Positions 33,853 to 42,698 of a stretch of 57,207 bases of DNA are shown here, in pieces. A model generated the notes under the pieces. It had not been told where the DNA came from and ran no database searches. It saw only the letters and a program-made list of their open reading frames with translations. The position numbers were made by a program, and so were the translations under genes. Every line of letters begins with the position of its first letter. Position 1 is the first letter of the stretch. This stretch comes from Sphaerimonospora thailandensis (GTDB taxonomy: Bacteria > Actinomycetota > Actinomycetes > Streptosporangiales > Streptosporangiaceae): the NCBI RefSeq assembly GCF_016863115.1, contig NZ_BOOG01000048.1:1-57207 (forward strand), in the 5' to 3' direction.

Positions 33853-33930
33853 GTGCGCGAGCCGATCAGTAGCACCTCCGATCGTTCGCCTGTGCCTCTG
33901 CCGCACCCCGCGCCGAGGAGCGACCGATGA
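33853..33930 (+). CDS. 25-codon leader ORF coupled to the LCP gene
   Basis: GTG at 33853 follows AAGGAGGACAC, the best ribosome site in the neighbourhood. The frame encodes 25 residues (VREPISSTSDRS, then PVPLPHPAPRSDR). It ends in TGA that overlaps the ATG of the LCP gene (ATGA). The peptide is Pro-rich near its end (PVPLPHPAP), a context that can slow ribosomes. This suggests translational coupling or attenuation. No known leader family. Confidence 0.5.
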   Translation: MREPISSTSDRSPVPLPHPAPRSDR

Positions 33931-35954
33931 GCGAGCGTCGCCGCGCCTCCGCTCGCAACCAGCAACCCCCATCCGTTCCGGCCGACCAGAAGGTCTGGGG
34001 GCCGCAGAACCCCGGGGCGTACGGCGGCGGTGCGCCGAGTGGCGGTTACGACGCCCCGGCCGGCGCGCGTGGTCGGCGAGGTCGTCGCGGCGATTCCTCC
34101 TACGAGGGCTCGTACGGCGACTCGTACAACGAGTCGTACGACGGCTCGTACGGCGACGGCTCGTATGGCGACGCCTACCAGGATTCCTACGGCGGTCCGG
34201 AGGAGTACGAGCCCTCTCGCGGGCGGCGGCGCGGCGGTCACCCGGCCGGTGCGGACACCCGGACCTACGCGTCGGCCGACGGCGGCGGCCTCTACGAGGA
34301 GGACCAGCCGAGGCGGCGTCGCGGGCGCAGGGGCGGCGACGAAGAGTCGGCCGCGGCGTTCGAGGCGGCGGCCACCTCCGCCTACGACTCCGTCGATTCC
34401 GGTGGCTCTGGTGGCTCTGGTGGCTCCGGCCGTCGTGGTCGCCGCGGTGGTGGCGGTCGCGGTGGGGAGTCCGGCGATGGAGGGGGCGGCGCACGGCGCG
34501 GACCGGGCGTGTGGGGCTGGGTCAGCATCGTCATGACCACCGTGCTGGCCGCCGGCACGCTCACCGCGTACAAGACGTATCGCAGCACAATGGACCTGAT
34601 CAGCCGCGAGAAGTCCACCGACGAAATCGACAAGAACCGCCCCGAGAACCAGACGGGCGCGATCAACGTGCTGCTCGTCGGGTCGGACAGCCGGGCCGGG
34701 GACAACAAGCGGTACGGCCAGAAGATGGTCAGCCTCGGCGAGCGCACCGACACGATCATGCTCCTGCACGTGTCCCCCGACCGGGACGGCGCGACGCTGA
34801 TCAGCTTCCCGCGTGACTCGATGGTGATGATCTCCACCTGCAAGAACACGAAGACCGGTGCGGTGATGCCGCCGCACCTCGCGATGATCAACTCTGCCTT
34901 CTCTGAAGGGGGGATGATCTGCACCCGGCGGACCATTGAGGACCTGACGAAGATCCGCATTGACCACTTCGTGAAGGTCGACTTCACCGGCTTCAAGAAC
35001 ATCGTGAACGCCCTCGGCGGTATCGAGATCTGCCTGCCCCAGCCGGTGAACGACAAGAAGTCGAAGCTGAGCCTTCCGGCTGGTCGGCAGGTTGTCCGCG
35101 GCGAGGCCGCCCTCGGCTATGTACGGCTGCGGTACGGCATCGGGGACGGAAGCGACATCGGCCGGATCAAGCGCCAGCAGGTCTTCATCTCCCAGGTGGT
35201 GAAGAAGGCGACCAGCCGGGCCCTGCTCACCGACGTGGGTAAGCTGCAAAAATTCATCGAGGCCACCGCGGAGTCGGTGACCATGGACGACAACCTCAAC
35301 ACCGACACGCTCATCCAGATCGCGCAGAGCGCCTCGAAGCTCACGGCCAAGGGTTTCAAGGCCACGACGGTGCCGTGGATCCCCGATCCCAACGACCCCA
35401 AGGCGCGGGTCGTGTGGAAGCAGCCAGACGCGGACAACCTGTTCAACGCGATCAGGAGTGACACCGAGGTGACCCCGACGACGTCCCCGAGCGCCGCCGC
35501 CTCACCCGGCGCGAAGCCGAGCAAACCGCTTGCCACCAAGCCGCAGCAGGTCAAGGTGCAGGTGTTCAACGGCACCAACACCACTGGTCTGGCGAAGGAG
35601 GTCGCCGAGGCCTTGGCCGCCCAGGGCTTCGCGGTCACCGGCGTCGGCGACGCGCGCAGGCCGGACAACACCGACCAGCCCAAGACGATGATCCGCTACA
35701 CCGGTCCGGGCTGGGACTACGCCAAGATCCTCACCGGAAAGATAATGGGTCAGATCGCGCCCGAGACGGGGAAGGTCCCGACCGGCCCGGCCACGCCCTT
35801 CACGCCCTCGTCGCCCCCTCCGGACGCGCCGAAGGGCAAGGTCCGGGGTCCGGTGCTCCAGCTCGTGATCGGCAACGACTGGGAGGGCGTCAAGACGCCG
35901 ATCCAGGTCGGGGACAACGCCGTGACGTCCGAGACGAACATCTGCGCGAGCTGA
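33927..35954 (+). CDS. LytR-CpsA-Psr family wall-polymer ligase with long N-terminal tail
   Basis: A 675-aa protein. Residues 1-195 are a disordered Gly/Tyr/Ser/Arg-rich cytosolic tail with repeated DSYNESYDGSYGDGS-like units. One transmembrane segment follows (about 196-216). The LCP domain has NVLLVGSDSRAGDN, GERTDTIMLLHV, FPRDSM and RLRYGIGDGSDIGRIKRQQ. The C-terminus is LytR_C (VKVQVFNGTNTTGLAKEVAE) and ends NICAS, nearly like the first LCP protein (NICK). It should attach the polymer made by neighbouring enzymes to peptidoglycan. M. tuberculosis CpsA (Rv3267) has comparable neighbours. Confidence 0.93.
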   Translation: MSERRRASARNQQPPSVPADQKVWGPQNPGAYGGGAPSGGYDAPAGARGRRGRRGDSSYEGSYGDSYNESYDGSYGDGSYGDAYQDSYGGPEEYEPSRGRRRGGHPAGADTRTYASADGGGLYEEDQPRRRRGRRGGDEESAAAFEAAATSAYDSVDSGGSGGSGGSGRRGRRGGGGRGGESGDGGGGARRGPGVWGWVSIVMTTVLAAGTLTAYKTYRSTMDLISREKSTDEIDKNRPENQTGAINVLLVGSDSRAGDNKRYGQKMVSLGERTDTIMLLHVSPDRDGATLISFPRDSMVMISTCKNTKTGAVMPPHLAMINSAFSEGGMICTRRTIEDLTKIRIDHFVKVDFTGFKNIVNALGGIEICLPQPVNDKKSKLSLPAGRQVVRGEAALGYVRLRYGIGDGSDIGRIKRQQVFISQVVKKATSRALLTDVGKLQKFIEATAESVTMDDNLNTDTLIQIAQSASKLTAKGFKATTVPWIPDPNDPKARVVWKQPDADNLFNAIRSDTEVTPTTSPSAAASPGAKPSKPLATKPQQVKVQVFNGTNTTGLAKEVAEALAAQGFAVTGVGDARRPDNTDQPKTMIRYTGPGWDYAKILTGKIMGQIAPETGKVPTGPATPFTPSSPPPDAPKGKVRGPVLQLVIGNDWEGVKTPIQVGDNAVTSETNICAS

Positions 35955-36069
35955 CCGTCACCCGCGGCGTAAGCCGTACGAGGGCGGGGTGATCCGAAGT
36001 GAGGCCGTGGTTTGGCCGGGAAGAGTACCCTTGCCGGACGTGAGACCGCCTGAGACCTCTGGAAGCGCC

Positions 36070-36972
36070 GTGTCTGCCGTCGATAACCCGTACGTGACGA
36101 TCGTCCTGCCGTGCTACAACGAGCAGGACCATGTGATCGACGAGGTCGAGCGCATCTGCGCGGCCATGGACGACAGCGGGTACACCTACGAGCTGCTGGC
36201 CGTGGACGACTGCTCCACGGACGAGACCCTGGCCCGGCTCCGCGAGGCCGAGCCCCGGTTCCCGCACATGCGGATCAAGGCGTTCCACCGCAACGGCGGT
36301 TCCGGCACGGTCCGCAGGATCGGCACCCAGGAGGCCCGCGGCGAGATCGTCGTGTGGACCGACGCCGACATGACGTACCCGAACGAGCGCATTCCCGAGC
36401 TGGTCCAGATCCTGGAGAAGGACCACGCGATCGATCAGGTCGTCGGCGCGCGCACCAGCGAGGAGGGGTCGCACAAGTTCCTGCGCGTGCCCGCCAAGTG
36501 GTTCATCCGCAAGGTCGCCGAACGGCTGGCCGGGCAGAAGATCCCCGACCTCAACTCCGGCCTGCGGGCCTTCCGCAAGTCGGTGGCCAGGCCGTACCTG
36601 CGGCTGCTGCCCCCCGGCTTCTCCTGCGTCACGACGATCACGCTGGCGTTCCTGTCGAACCAGCACGACGTCCACTACATGCCCATCGACTACGCCAAGC
36701 GGGCCGGGAAGTCGAAGTTCAGCTTCGTCTCCGACGCCTACCGTTACATCCTGCAGGTGCTGCGGATGATCATGTACTTCAACCCGCTCAAAGTGCTGAT
36801 GCCGGTGGCGCTCTGGCTGATCGGCATCGGCCTGGTCAAGGGCGTGTTCGACATGGTCACGGAGCTGTTCTACATCCGCACCAACACGATCACGATCTTC
36901 ATGACAGGTCTGATCATCGCGGCGGTGGCGCTGCTGGCCGACCTGATCGTGCGTTCGAGAGGCGATTCGTGA
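36070..36972 (+). CDS. polyprenyl-phosphate glycosyltransferase (DPM1/ArnC-like GT2)
   Basis: A 300-aa GT2 protein: VTIVLPCYNEQDHVIDEVER, LLAVDDCSTDETLARL, VVWTDADMTYPNERI (DxD), DLNSGLRAFRKS and a RAGKSKFSFVSDAYRY lid. Two C-terminal transmembrane segments follow (about 240-290). These enzymes load a sugar onto polyprenyl phosphate for later use by GT-C transferases such as the two encoded upstream. GTG 36070 is chosen because GGAAG precedes it. Earlier starts (35989, 36040) would add a non-conserved leader. It overlaps the next gene by GTGA. Confidence 0.87.
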   Translation: MSAVDNPYVTIVLPCYNEQDHVIDEVERICAAMDDSGYTYELLAVDDCSTDETLARLREAEPRFPHMRIKAFHRNGGSGTVRRIGTQEARGEIVVWTDADMTYPNERIPELVQILEKDHAIDQVVGARTSEEGSHKFLRVPAKWFIRKVAERLAGQKIPDLNSGLRAFRKSVARPYLRLLPPGFSCVTTITLAFLSNQHDVHYMPIDYAKRAGKSKFSFVSDAYRYILQVLRMIMYFNPLKVLMPVALWLIGIGLVKGVFDMVTELFYIRTNTITIFMTGLIIAAVALLADLIVRSRGDS

Positions 36973-38084
36973 GGATCGCGATCGTCGGCCCGACCTACCC
37001 CTACAAGGGCGGCGGGGCGCAGCACACCACGGAGTTGGCCCACCGGCTGCGGGCCGAGGGCCACGACGTGGTGATCGAGTCATGGCGGGCGCAGTACCCG
37101 GCGTTTCTCTACCCCGGACAGCAGACGATCGACAGCCCGGAGGGCGAGCCGTACCCGAACACCCGCCGCGACCTCGACTGGCGGCGACCGGACGGCTGGA
37201 TCCGCTGCGGCAGGCGGCTGCGCGAGGTCGACCTCGTCGTCCTCGCCGTGCTCAGCCCCGTGCAGGTGCCCGCCTACCTGGGCATCCTGTACGGCCTGGG
37301 CAGGCGGGCGAAGGTGGTGGCACTGTGTCACAACGTGCTGCCGCACGAGCGCAAGCCGTACGACGTGCCGCTCATGAGGGCCCTGCTGCGGCGGGTCGGC
37401 GGGGTCGACGGCGGGGGCAACGGCGGGGTTCTCGTGCACTCCGAGCAGCAGGCGGCCCTCGCCCGCGGGCTCACCGACGCGCCGGTGCGGGTGGCCGCGC
37501 TGCCGCCGCACCTGCCCGCGCGCAGCCCGGGCGCCTCGGGTGGGCGCGAGCCGTACGGCAGGCTGCTGTTCTTCGGCATCGTCCGCCCCTACAAGGGGCT
37601 CGACCTGCTCCTGCGGGCGCTGACCCAACTGCCGGACGTCGGCCTGACCGTGGCCGGCGAGTTCTGGGGCGGACTGGAGGAGACCAGGGCCCTCATCGCG
37701 GAACTGGGGCTCGGGGACCGGGTCGAACTGCGGCCGGGGTACGTCGCCGCCGAGGACGTGCCGGGACTGTTCGCCGGGGCGGACGCCCTCGTGCTGCCGT
37801 ACCGCTCGGCGACCGCCAGCCAGAACGTGTGGCTCGGTCACGAGCACGGCGTCCCGGTGATCGCCACCCGCGTCGGCGCGCTGGCCGACAACGTGTCCGA
37901 CGGCGTCGACGGCCTGCTGGTGGAGCCGGACTCGGTGGGCGCGCTGGCCGAGGCGCTCAAGCGGTTCTACGAACCGGGCATGCCACAGCGGCTGCGCGCC
38001 GGAGTCACCCCCGTCGACCCCGAGCCCTACTGGACCACCTACCTCGACACCCTCCTCCTCCTCCCTCCATCCCCCTCCACCTGA
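36969..38084 (+). CDS. GT4-type glycosyltransferase
   Basis: A 371-aa GT-B protein: RIAIVGPTYPYKGGGAQHTT at the N-terminus, CHNVLPHERKPYD, and the C-terminal donor site LLFFGIVRPYKGLDLLL, then ADALVLPYRSATASQNV and HGVPVIATRVGALADNV. It matches GT4 retaining transferases of surface glycans. The start GTG overlaps the stop of the DPM1-like gene, so they are one operon. The C-terminus is Leu/Pro/Ser-rich (LLLLPPSPST). Confidence 0.87.
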   Translation: MRIAIVGPTYPYKGGGAQHTTELAHRLRAEGHDVVIESWRAQYPAFLYPGQQTIDSPEGEPYPNTRRDLDWRRPDGWIRCGRRLREVDLVVLAVLSPVQVPAYLGILYGLGRRAKVVALCHNVLPHERKPYDVPLMRALLRRVGGVDGGGNGGVLVHSEQQAALARGLTDAPVRVAALPPHLPARSPGASGGREPYGRLLFFGIVRPYKGLDLLLRALTQLPDVGLTVAGEFWGGLEETRALIAELGLGDRVELRPGYVAAEDVPGLFAGADALVLPYRSATASQNVWLGHEHGVPVIATRVGALADNVSDGVDGLLVEPDSVGALAEALKRFYEPGMPQRLRAGVTPVDPEPYWTTYLDTLLLLPPSPST

Positions 38085-38100
38085 CCCACCCTCGACACCG

Positions 38101-38232
38101 GGCCTCGCGGTCGACGCCTCCGTGATCGCCGTCGCTGAGCGGTACGGCGTCGACCGGGTCGCCACGATCGACCGTCGGCACTTCGGCGCCGTCAAGCCGA
38201 GCCATGTCACAGCCCTGACGCTGCTGCCGTAG
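38101..38232 (+). pseudogene. 3' stub of a VapC/PIN toxin gene
   Basis: The frame reads GLAVDASVIAVAERYGVDRV, ATIDRRHFGAVKP and SHVTALTLLP then TAG. This is the conserved C-terminal end of actinobacterial PIN toxins (D-x-SVIA-x-AER ... ATIDRRHF). The N-terminal two thirds and any antitoxin are missing. Upstream, the frame runs out of low-complexity Pro/Ser codons at the glycosyltransferase stop. It is a relic of a toxin module inside the polymer cluster. Confidence 0.7.
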
Positions 38233-38347
38233 CCGTTCGTGGTCCAAGCCTGTGATTCGCGACGGGGTTGGGCCGGGCGAAGGTACTGTTGGGCACCGTG
38301 GAACGGAACCCTGATCGCGAGTGTGGCGGCAGCGGCGGTGATCGGTC

Positions 38348-39199
38348 GTGAGCGAGGGGCGGGCGGCTCAGCTCGAATACTCCGAGTTCCAGGCCGCGAT
38401 GCTCGACGAGGCCAAGCGCCGCCGGAAGGCCGCGAAGATCATTGCGGTGCTCGCGCACTTCCTGGGCAGGGAGGGCGCCGATCCCGGCAAGGTCCTCGCC
38501 GGGCTCACCGTCGGTGATGTCGGCTGCTCGGCCGGGTTCATCGCCGACGAGCTCGCCGGCGCCGGCGCGAGCCGTACGTTCGGGGTCGACATCGACGTGC
38601 CGGGGCTGCGGAAGGCGGCCGACCGGTTCGGTGGGCGGGTCGGGTTCGTCTGCGCCGACGGCGGAGCGCTGCCGTTCCCGGACGGCTCACTCGACGTGCT
38701 GGTCTTCAACCACATCTACGAGCACGTGGTCGACCCGGACGCGGTGATCACGGACATGCACCGGGTGCTGGCCGACGACGGGGTGCTCTATCTCGGGCTC
38801 GGCAACCGGCTCGGCGTGATGGAGCCGCACTACAAGCTGCCCTTCCTGTCCTATCTGCCGCCGGCCGCCGCCGACCGGTACGTCAGGGCGTTCGGCCGGG
38901 CCGACCACTACTACGAGCGCTTCCGCACCCGCGGGGGCCTGCGGCGGATGCTGACGGCCTTCCACGTGTGGGACTACACGTTCCCGGTGCTCGCCTCGCC
39001 GGAGCGGTTCGCCGGGGGAGAGCTGTTCCCCGGTCCGGCGGGCCGTGCCGTACGGGAGACCCTGGCGCGGACGCCGAGGGCCGCGCTGCACGCCCTCCTG
39101 CCCGTCGTGCCGACGTACCTCTGGGTCGCCACCAAGACGCCGAGGCGGCCACTCGGCGGCGCGCTCCCGCAGCCGCCCGAGCCGGTACGCACGCCGTGA
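38348..39199 (+). CDS. class I SAM-dependent methyltransferase
   Basis: A 283-aa protein with the SAM fold: VGDVGCSAGFIADELAGAGA (motif I), TFGVDIDVPGL (acidic ribose contact), VCADGGALPFPDGSLDVLVF and YEHVVDPDAVITDMHRVLAD. The C-terminal 100 residues resemble those of glycan/lipid-linked sugar methyltransferases. GTG start. It overlaps the flippase-like gene by GTGA and lies among glycosyltransferases, so the substrate may be a sugar of the polymer. Not provable from sequence. Confidence 0.82.
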   Translation: MSEGRAAQLEYSEFQAAMLDEAKRRRKAAKIIAVLAHFLGREGADPGKVLAGLTVGDVGCSAGFIADELAGAGASRTFGVDIDVPGLRKAADRFGGRVGFVCADGGALPFPDGSLDVLVFNHIYEHVVDPDAVITDMHRVLADDGVLYLGLGNRLGVMEPHYKLPFLSYLPPAAADRYVRAFGRADHYYERFRTRGGLRRMLTAFHVWDYTFPVLASPERFAGGELFPGPAGRAVRETLARTPRAALHALLPVVPTYLWVATKTPRRPLGGALPQPPEPVRTP

Positions 39200-40185
39200 A
39201 GCTCGGCCAGCCGCGTGAGAGACGTCAGCCGGCCGAACCGTTAGGCGGCCGGGTGAGCGGACGCAAGGTGGTCCGCGTGCTGTTCCTGCTGGTCGCGCTC
39301 GGGTTCGGCGCCTGGGCGATCGCCGGGCGGTGGGCCGAGGTCTCCGACGGCTTCGCCCGGCTGTCCTGGCCGGAGCTGGCGGGGTCGCTCGCCGCCGTGC
39401 TCGGCGCGCTCGGCGCCGGGATGATGATGTGGCGCGCACTGCTGGCCGACCTGGGGTCGCCGCTGGCGTTCACCGACGCCGCCAAGATCTTCTTCGTCGG
39501 CCAGCTCGGCAAGTACATCCCCGGGTCGCTGTGGCCGGTGCTGGCCCAGATGGAGATGGGCCGTGATCACGGCATCCCGAGATCGCGCAGCGCCGCCGCC
39601 TTTTTCCTGACCTATCCGGTCTATCTGGCGAGCGGCCTGGTGGTGGCGGCGGTCACGCTGCCCGTGCCGGCGGGGGAGTCGGTGGCGCGGTACGCCTGGC
39701 TCCTGCTGCTCGTCCCGGTGTTCGTCGCCGCACTGCACCCGGCGGTCGTCAACGGGGTGATCGGCTTCGGGCTGCGGAAGCTGCGGCGCCCGCCGCTCGA
39801 ACGGCCGCTCACGCGCCGTGGGGTGCTCGCGTCCGCGGGTTGGGCGCTGGTCGGGTGGGCGGCGTACGGTGTGCACCTCGCGCTCATCGTGCGCGCACTC
39901 GGGGCGTCCGGGGCGACGGCGGTGGTTCTGAGCTTCGGCGCGTTCGCGCTGGCCTGGTGCCTGGGCTTCCTGGTGGTCGTCGCGCCGGCGGGCGCGGGCG
40001 TCCGGGAGGTCGCCATGTTCGCCGCGCTGGCCCCCGTGCTCGATCGGGGCTCGGCGACCGCCGCGGTGCTCTGCTCCCGCCTGATCGTCTCCATCGGCGA
40101 CCTGGTCTGCGCCGCCCTGGCCGGTCTCGCCTCCCGGCGGGCCGTTTCTCCCTCCGACGCCGTTGAGAACGCCAAGCGGCGCTGA
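39196..40185 (+). CDS. LPG synthase TM-like (UPF0104) membrane protein, flippase-like
   Basis: A 329-aa protein with about eight hydrophobic segments and family signatures FVGQLGKYIPGSLWPV, RSRSAAAFFLTYPVYL, FALAWCLGFLVVVAPAGAG and VREVAMFAALAPVL. The family is related to the membrane part of lysylphosphatidylglycerol synthase (MprF). It occurs in glycan clusters as a putative translocator or accessory protein. It lacks the soluble aminoacyl-transferase domain. Coupled to the methyltransferase gene by GTGA. The following 256 bases to 40441 hold no clear gene. Confidence 0.83.
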   Translation: MKLGQPRERRQPAEPLGGRVSGRKVVRVLFLLVALGFGAWAIAGRWAEVSDGFARLSWPELAGSLAAVLGALGAGMMMWRALLADLGSPLAFTDAAKIFFVGQLGKYIPGSLWPVLAQMEMGRDHGIPRSRSAAAFFLTYPVYLASGLVVAAVTLPVPAGESVARYAWLLLLVPVFVAALHPAVVNGVIGFGLRKLRRPPLERPLTRRGVLASAGWALVGWAAYGVHLALIVRALGASGATAVVLSFGAFALAWCLGFLVVVAPAGAGVREVAMFAALAPVLDRGSATAAVLCSRLIVSIGDLVCAALAGLASRRAVSPSDAVENAKRR

Positions 40186-40441
40186 TATTCCGTACAAACA
40201 GCGGAGTGGACTGGCATTTCCGGGCAATGGTCACGGGTTCCGCGATTCCCTGACAGCCCCCTATGTGATTATCGCCACGGTTCGGGGGACGTCGGGAAGA
40301 GAGTGAAGGTGAGGGTGACCGGGGGACGACTCCCTGTGATCGGGTCGCCGATCCGCCGGCAGGACCATGGCCGCCCTCGCCCGATGACACCGCCGGACCA
40401 ATGAGTCCCGCCGCCGGGGCTCGCCGAGGGGAGCGATCTGG

Positions 40442-41605
40442 TTGACACCCCGAGTGCTCGTCGACGCCGCGGCGGTTCCCGCCGATCGCGGCGCGCTGAT
40501 CCGGTACGTCGATGGACTGGTCGCCGCCCTGCACGAGGCCGGTGCCGACCTCGCCGTGGTGTGCCAGCGTGCGGACGCCGAGCGGTACGGCAAGCTGGCC
40601 CCCGCCGCGCGGATCCTCGCCGGTCCGGCCGCCCTCACCAACCGGGGCAAGCGCCTGGTGTGGGAGCAGTTCGGCCTTCCCGTCCTCGCCCAACGCGCCG
40701 AGGCCGATGTGATCCACGCCCCTTACTACTCGATCCCGCTGCGATCCGGGCTGCCGATCGTGGCGACCATTCATGATGTGGCCTGCTTCACCGAGCCCGA
40801 GCCGGAGCCGGAGCAGTACGACACGGCCCGGGCGGCGTTCTTCCGCTCGGCCACGCGAACCGCCGTACGGCGGGCCAGCCGCCTCGTCGTGCCGTCCAAG
40901 GCCACGCGGGACGAGCTCGTCCGAGTGCTGGGGGCCGACCCGACCAGGATCGACGTCGCCTATCACGGGGTGGACGCCGTGCTGTTCCACCCGCCCGGCG
41001 AACGCGAGATCCGCCGGGTCGCCGACCGGATCGGCCTGCACGGTCATCCGTACATCGCCTATCTGGGCGGGATCGAGCCGCGCAAGAACGTGCCGAACCT
41101 GATCCGCGGCTTCGCCGAGGCGGTGGAGCACCTGCCGGCACCGCCCGCGCTGGTGCTCGCCGGCGGGCCGGGCTGGGACGGCGAGGTCGAGGCGGCGATG
41201 GCCGGGCTGCCGCCCAGGATCAGGATCGTCCGGCCCGGATACCTTCCCTTCGCCGATCTGCCGGGCTTCCTCGGCGGCGCGCTCGTGGTCGCGTTCCCCT
41301 CACGCAGCGAGGGGTTCGGGCTGCCGGTGCTGGAGGCGATGGCGTGCGGCGCGCCGGTGCTGACCACCCATCGGGCCTCGCTTCCCGAGGTGGGCGGCGA
41401 CGCGGTCGCCTACACCGAGCCGGATGCCGAGAGCGTCGCCGCCGCGCTGCGCGCGCTGCTGGAGTCGCCGCGACGGCGGACGGCGCTGTCGTCGGCCGGG
41501 GTCGACCGGGCGCGGGAGTTCACCTGGCGGCTGTCCGCCGAGGCCCATCTCGCGGCATATCAGCGTGCGGCGGACGGCTGCACTAGTCTGCCGGGCTATG
41601 GGTAA
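40442..41605 (+). CDS. GT4-type glycosyltransferase (mannosyltransferase-like)
   Basis: A 387-aa GT-B protein: RVLVDAAAVPADRGALIRYV, IHAPYYSIPLRSGLPIVATI, HDVACFTEPEPE, VPSKATRDELV, YHGVDAVLFHPPGE, IAYLGGIEPRKNVPNLIRGF and FPSRSEGFGLPVLEAMACG. The last motif contains the donor-binding Glu pair. It resembles GDP-mannose-dependent enzymes. It overlaps by 8 bases the gene for a mannose-1-phosphate guanylyltransferase-like protein, which could supply the donor. AGGGGAG precedes the TTG start. Confidence 0.86.
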   Translation: MTPRVLVDAAAVPADRGALIRYVDGLVAALHEAGADLAVVCQRADAERYGKLAPAARILAGPAALTNRGKRLVWEQFGLPVLAQRAEADVIHAPYYSIPLRSGLPIVATIHDVACFTEPEPEPEQYDTARAAFFRSATRTAVRRASRLVVPSKATRDELVRVLGADPTRIDVAYHGVDAVLFHPPGEREIRRVADRIGLHGHPYIAYLGGIEPRKNVPNLIRGFAEAVEHLPAPPALVLAGGPGWDGEVEAAMAGLPPRIRIVRPGYLPFADLPGFLGGALVVAFPSRSEGFGLPVLEAMACGAPVLTTHRASLPEVGGDAVAYTEPDAESVAAALRALLESPRRRTALSSAGVDRAREFTWRLSAEAHLAAYQRAADGCTSLPGYG

Positions 41606-42692
41606 CTCCGGTTCGCGATCGCTTGAAGCGATCCTCCTCGTCGGTGGCCAGGGGACGCGCCTGCGCCCGTTGACGATGTCGATTCCCAAGCCCCTCCTGC
41701 CCACCGCCGGGGTGCCGCTGCTGGAGCATCAGCTCGCGCGCGCCGCGGCCGCCGGGGTGCGGCATGTGGTGTTCGCCACGGCCTACCGCGCGGAGATGTT
41801 CGCGGAGAGTTTCGGCAGCGGCGGTAGGTTCGGGCTGGAGATCACCTATGTGACCGAGGACGTTCCGCTCGGCACGGGCGGTGCGATCCGCAACGCGTCG
41901 TCGGCGCTGCGGTCGGGGCCGGACGACCCCGTCTTCATCCTCAACGGGGACATCATCTCCGGCCACGACATGGCGGCGCAGCTGGCGGCGCACGAGAAGG
42001 CGGACGCCGCCGTGACGCTGCACCTCACCACCGTGGAGGACCCACGCCGGTACGGCTCGGTGCTGACCGACGCCCACGGCCGGGTGGAGGCGTTCATCGA
42101 GAAGTCGCCGACCCCGGTCACCGATCAGGTGAACGCGGGATGCTACATATTCCGCCGCGGCGTCATCGACGAGATCCCGGCGGGACGCCCGGTCTCGGTG
42201 GAATATGAGCTGTTCCCGAAGTTCCTGGCCGAGTCGGCGCCGGTCCTGGGGCATGTGGACCCCGCCTACTGGCTGGATGTGGGGACCCCGGCCGCCTTCG
42301 TACAGTGCTGCTGCGACCTCACGCTTGGCCGCGTGCAGTCCCCGGCGCTGCCCGTTCAGGGGGTGCCCGCGCTGGTCGCGGAGGGGTCGGTCGTCGCGCC
42401 GGACGCCCGGGTGGAGGGCGGCTCGACGATCGGCGCAGGGGTGCTCGTCGCGTCCGCCGCCGTGATCGACGCGAGCGTGGTGATGGACGGCGCCGTGATC
42501 GCGGAGGACGCCCGGGTGACGCGGTCCGTGGTGGGGCGTGGCGTCAAGATCGGCCCGGGTGTCGTGGTCGAGGACGCGATCGTGGGTGACGAGGCCGTCA
42601 TCGAGGCGGGCAACGAACTCCGTGGTGGCATCCGGATCTGGCCCAGGTCCGTAATATCGGGTACGTCGGTCAGGTTCTCCAGCGATATGTGA
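41598..42692 (+). CDS. manC: mannose-1-phosphate guanylyltransferase-like nucleotidyltransferase
   Basis: A 364-aa protein. The N-terminal nucleotidyltransferase has AILLVGGQGTRLRPLTMSIP, KPLLP with the key Lys, VPLGTGGAIRNA, FILNGDIISG and NAGCYIFRRGV. The C-terminal left-handed beta-helix has hexapeptide repeats (VAEGSVVAPDARVEGGSTIG onward). This architecture is that of actinobacterial GDP-mannose pyrophosphorylases (Rv3264c-like). GDP-mannose is the expected product. UDP/ADP-glucose synthesis is an alternative. Gene order here (LCP, GTs, this gene, then fbi genes, whiB) parallels the mycobacterial locus, which supports the call. Symbol is by analogy. Confidence 0.83.
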   Translation: MGNSGSRSLEAILLVGGQGTRLRPLTMSIPKPLLPTAGVPLLEHQLARAAAAGVRHVVFATAYRAEMFAESFGSGGRFGLEITYVTEDVPLGTGGAIRNASSALRSGPDDPVFILNGDIISGHDMAAQLAAHEKADAAVTLHLTTVEDPRRYGSVLTDAHGRVEAFIEKSPTPVTDQVNAGCYIFRRGVIDEIPAGRPVSVEYELFPKFLAESAPVLGHVDPAYWLDVGTPAAFVQCCCDLTLGRVQSPALPVQGVPALVAEGSVVAPDARVEGGSTIGAGVLVASAAVIDASVVMDGAVIAEDARVTRSVVGRGVKIGPGVVVEDAIVGDEAVIEAGNELRGGIRIWPRSVISGTSVRFSSDM

Positions 42693-42698
42693 TCAACG

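Noticed and set aside
40384-40445. Two chained mini-ORFs (6 and 14 codons) ending at the TTG of the glycosyltransferase gene
   Set aside because: Overlapping ATGA/TTGA junctions are present, but neither mini-ORF has a ribosome site and both are short enough to arise by chance.
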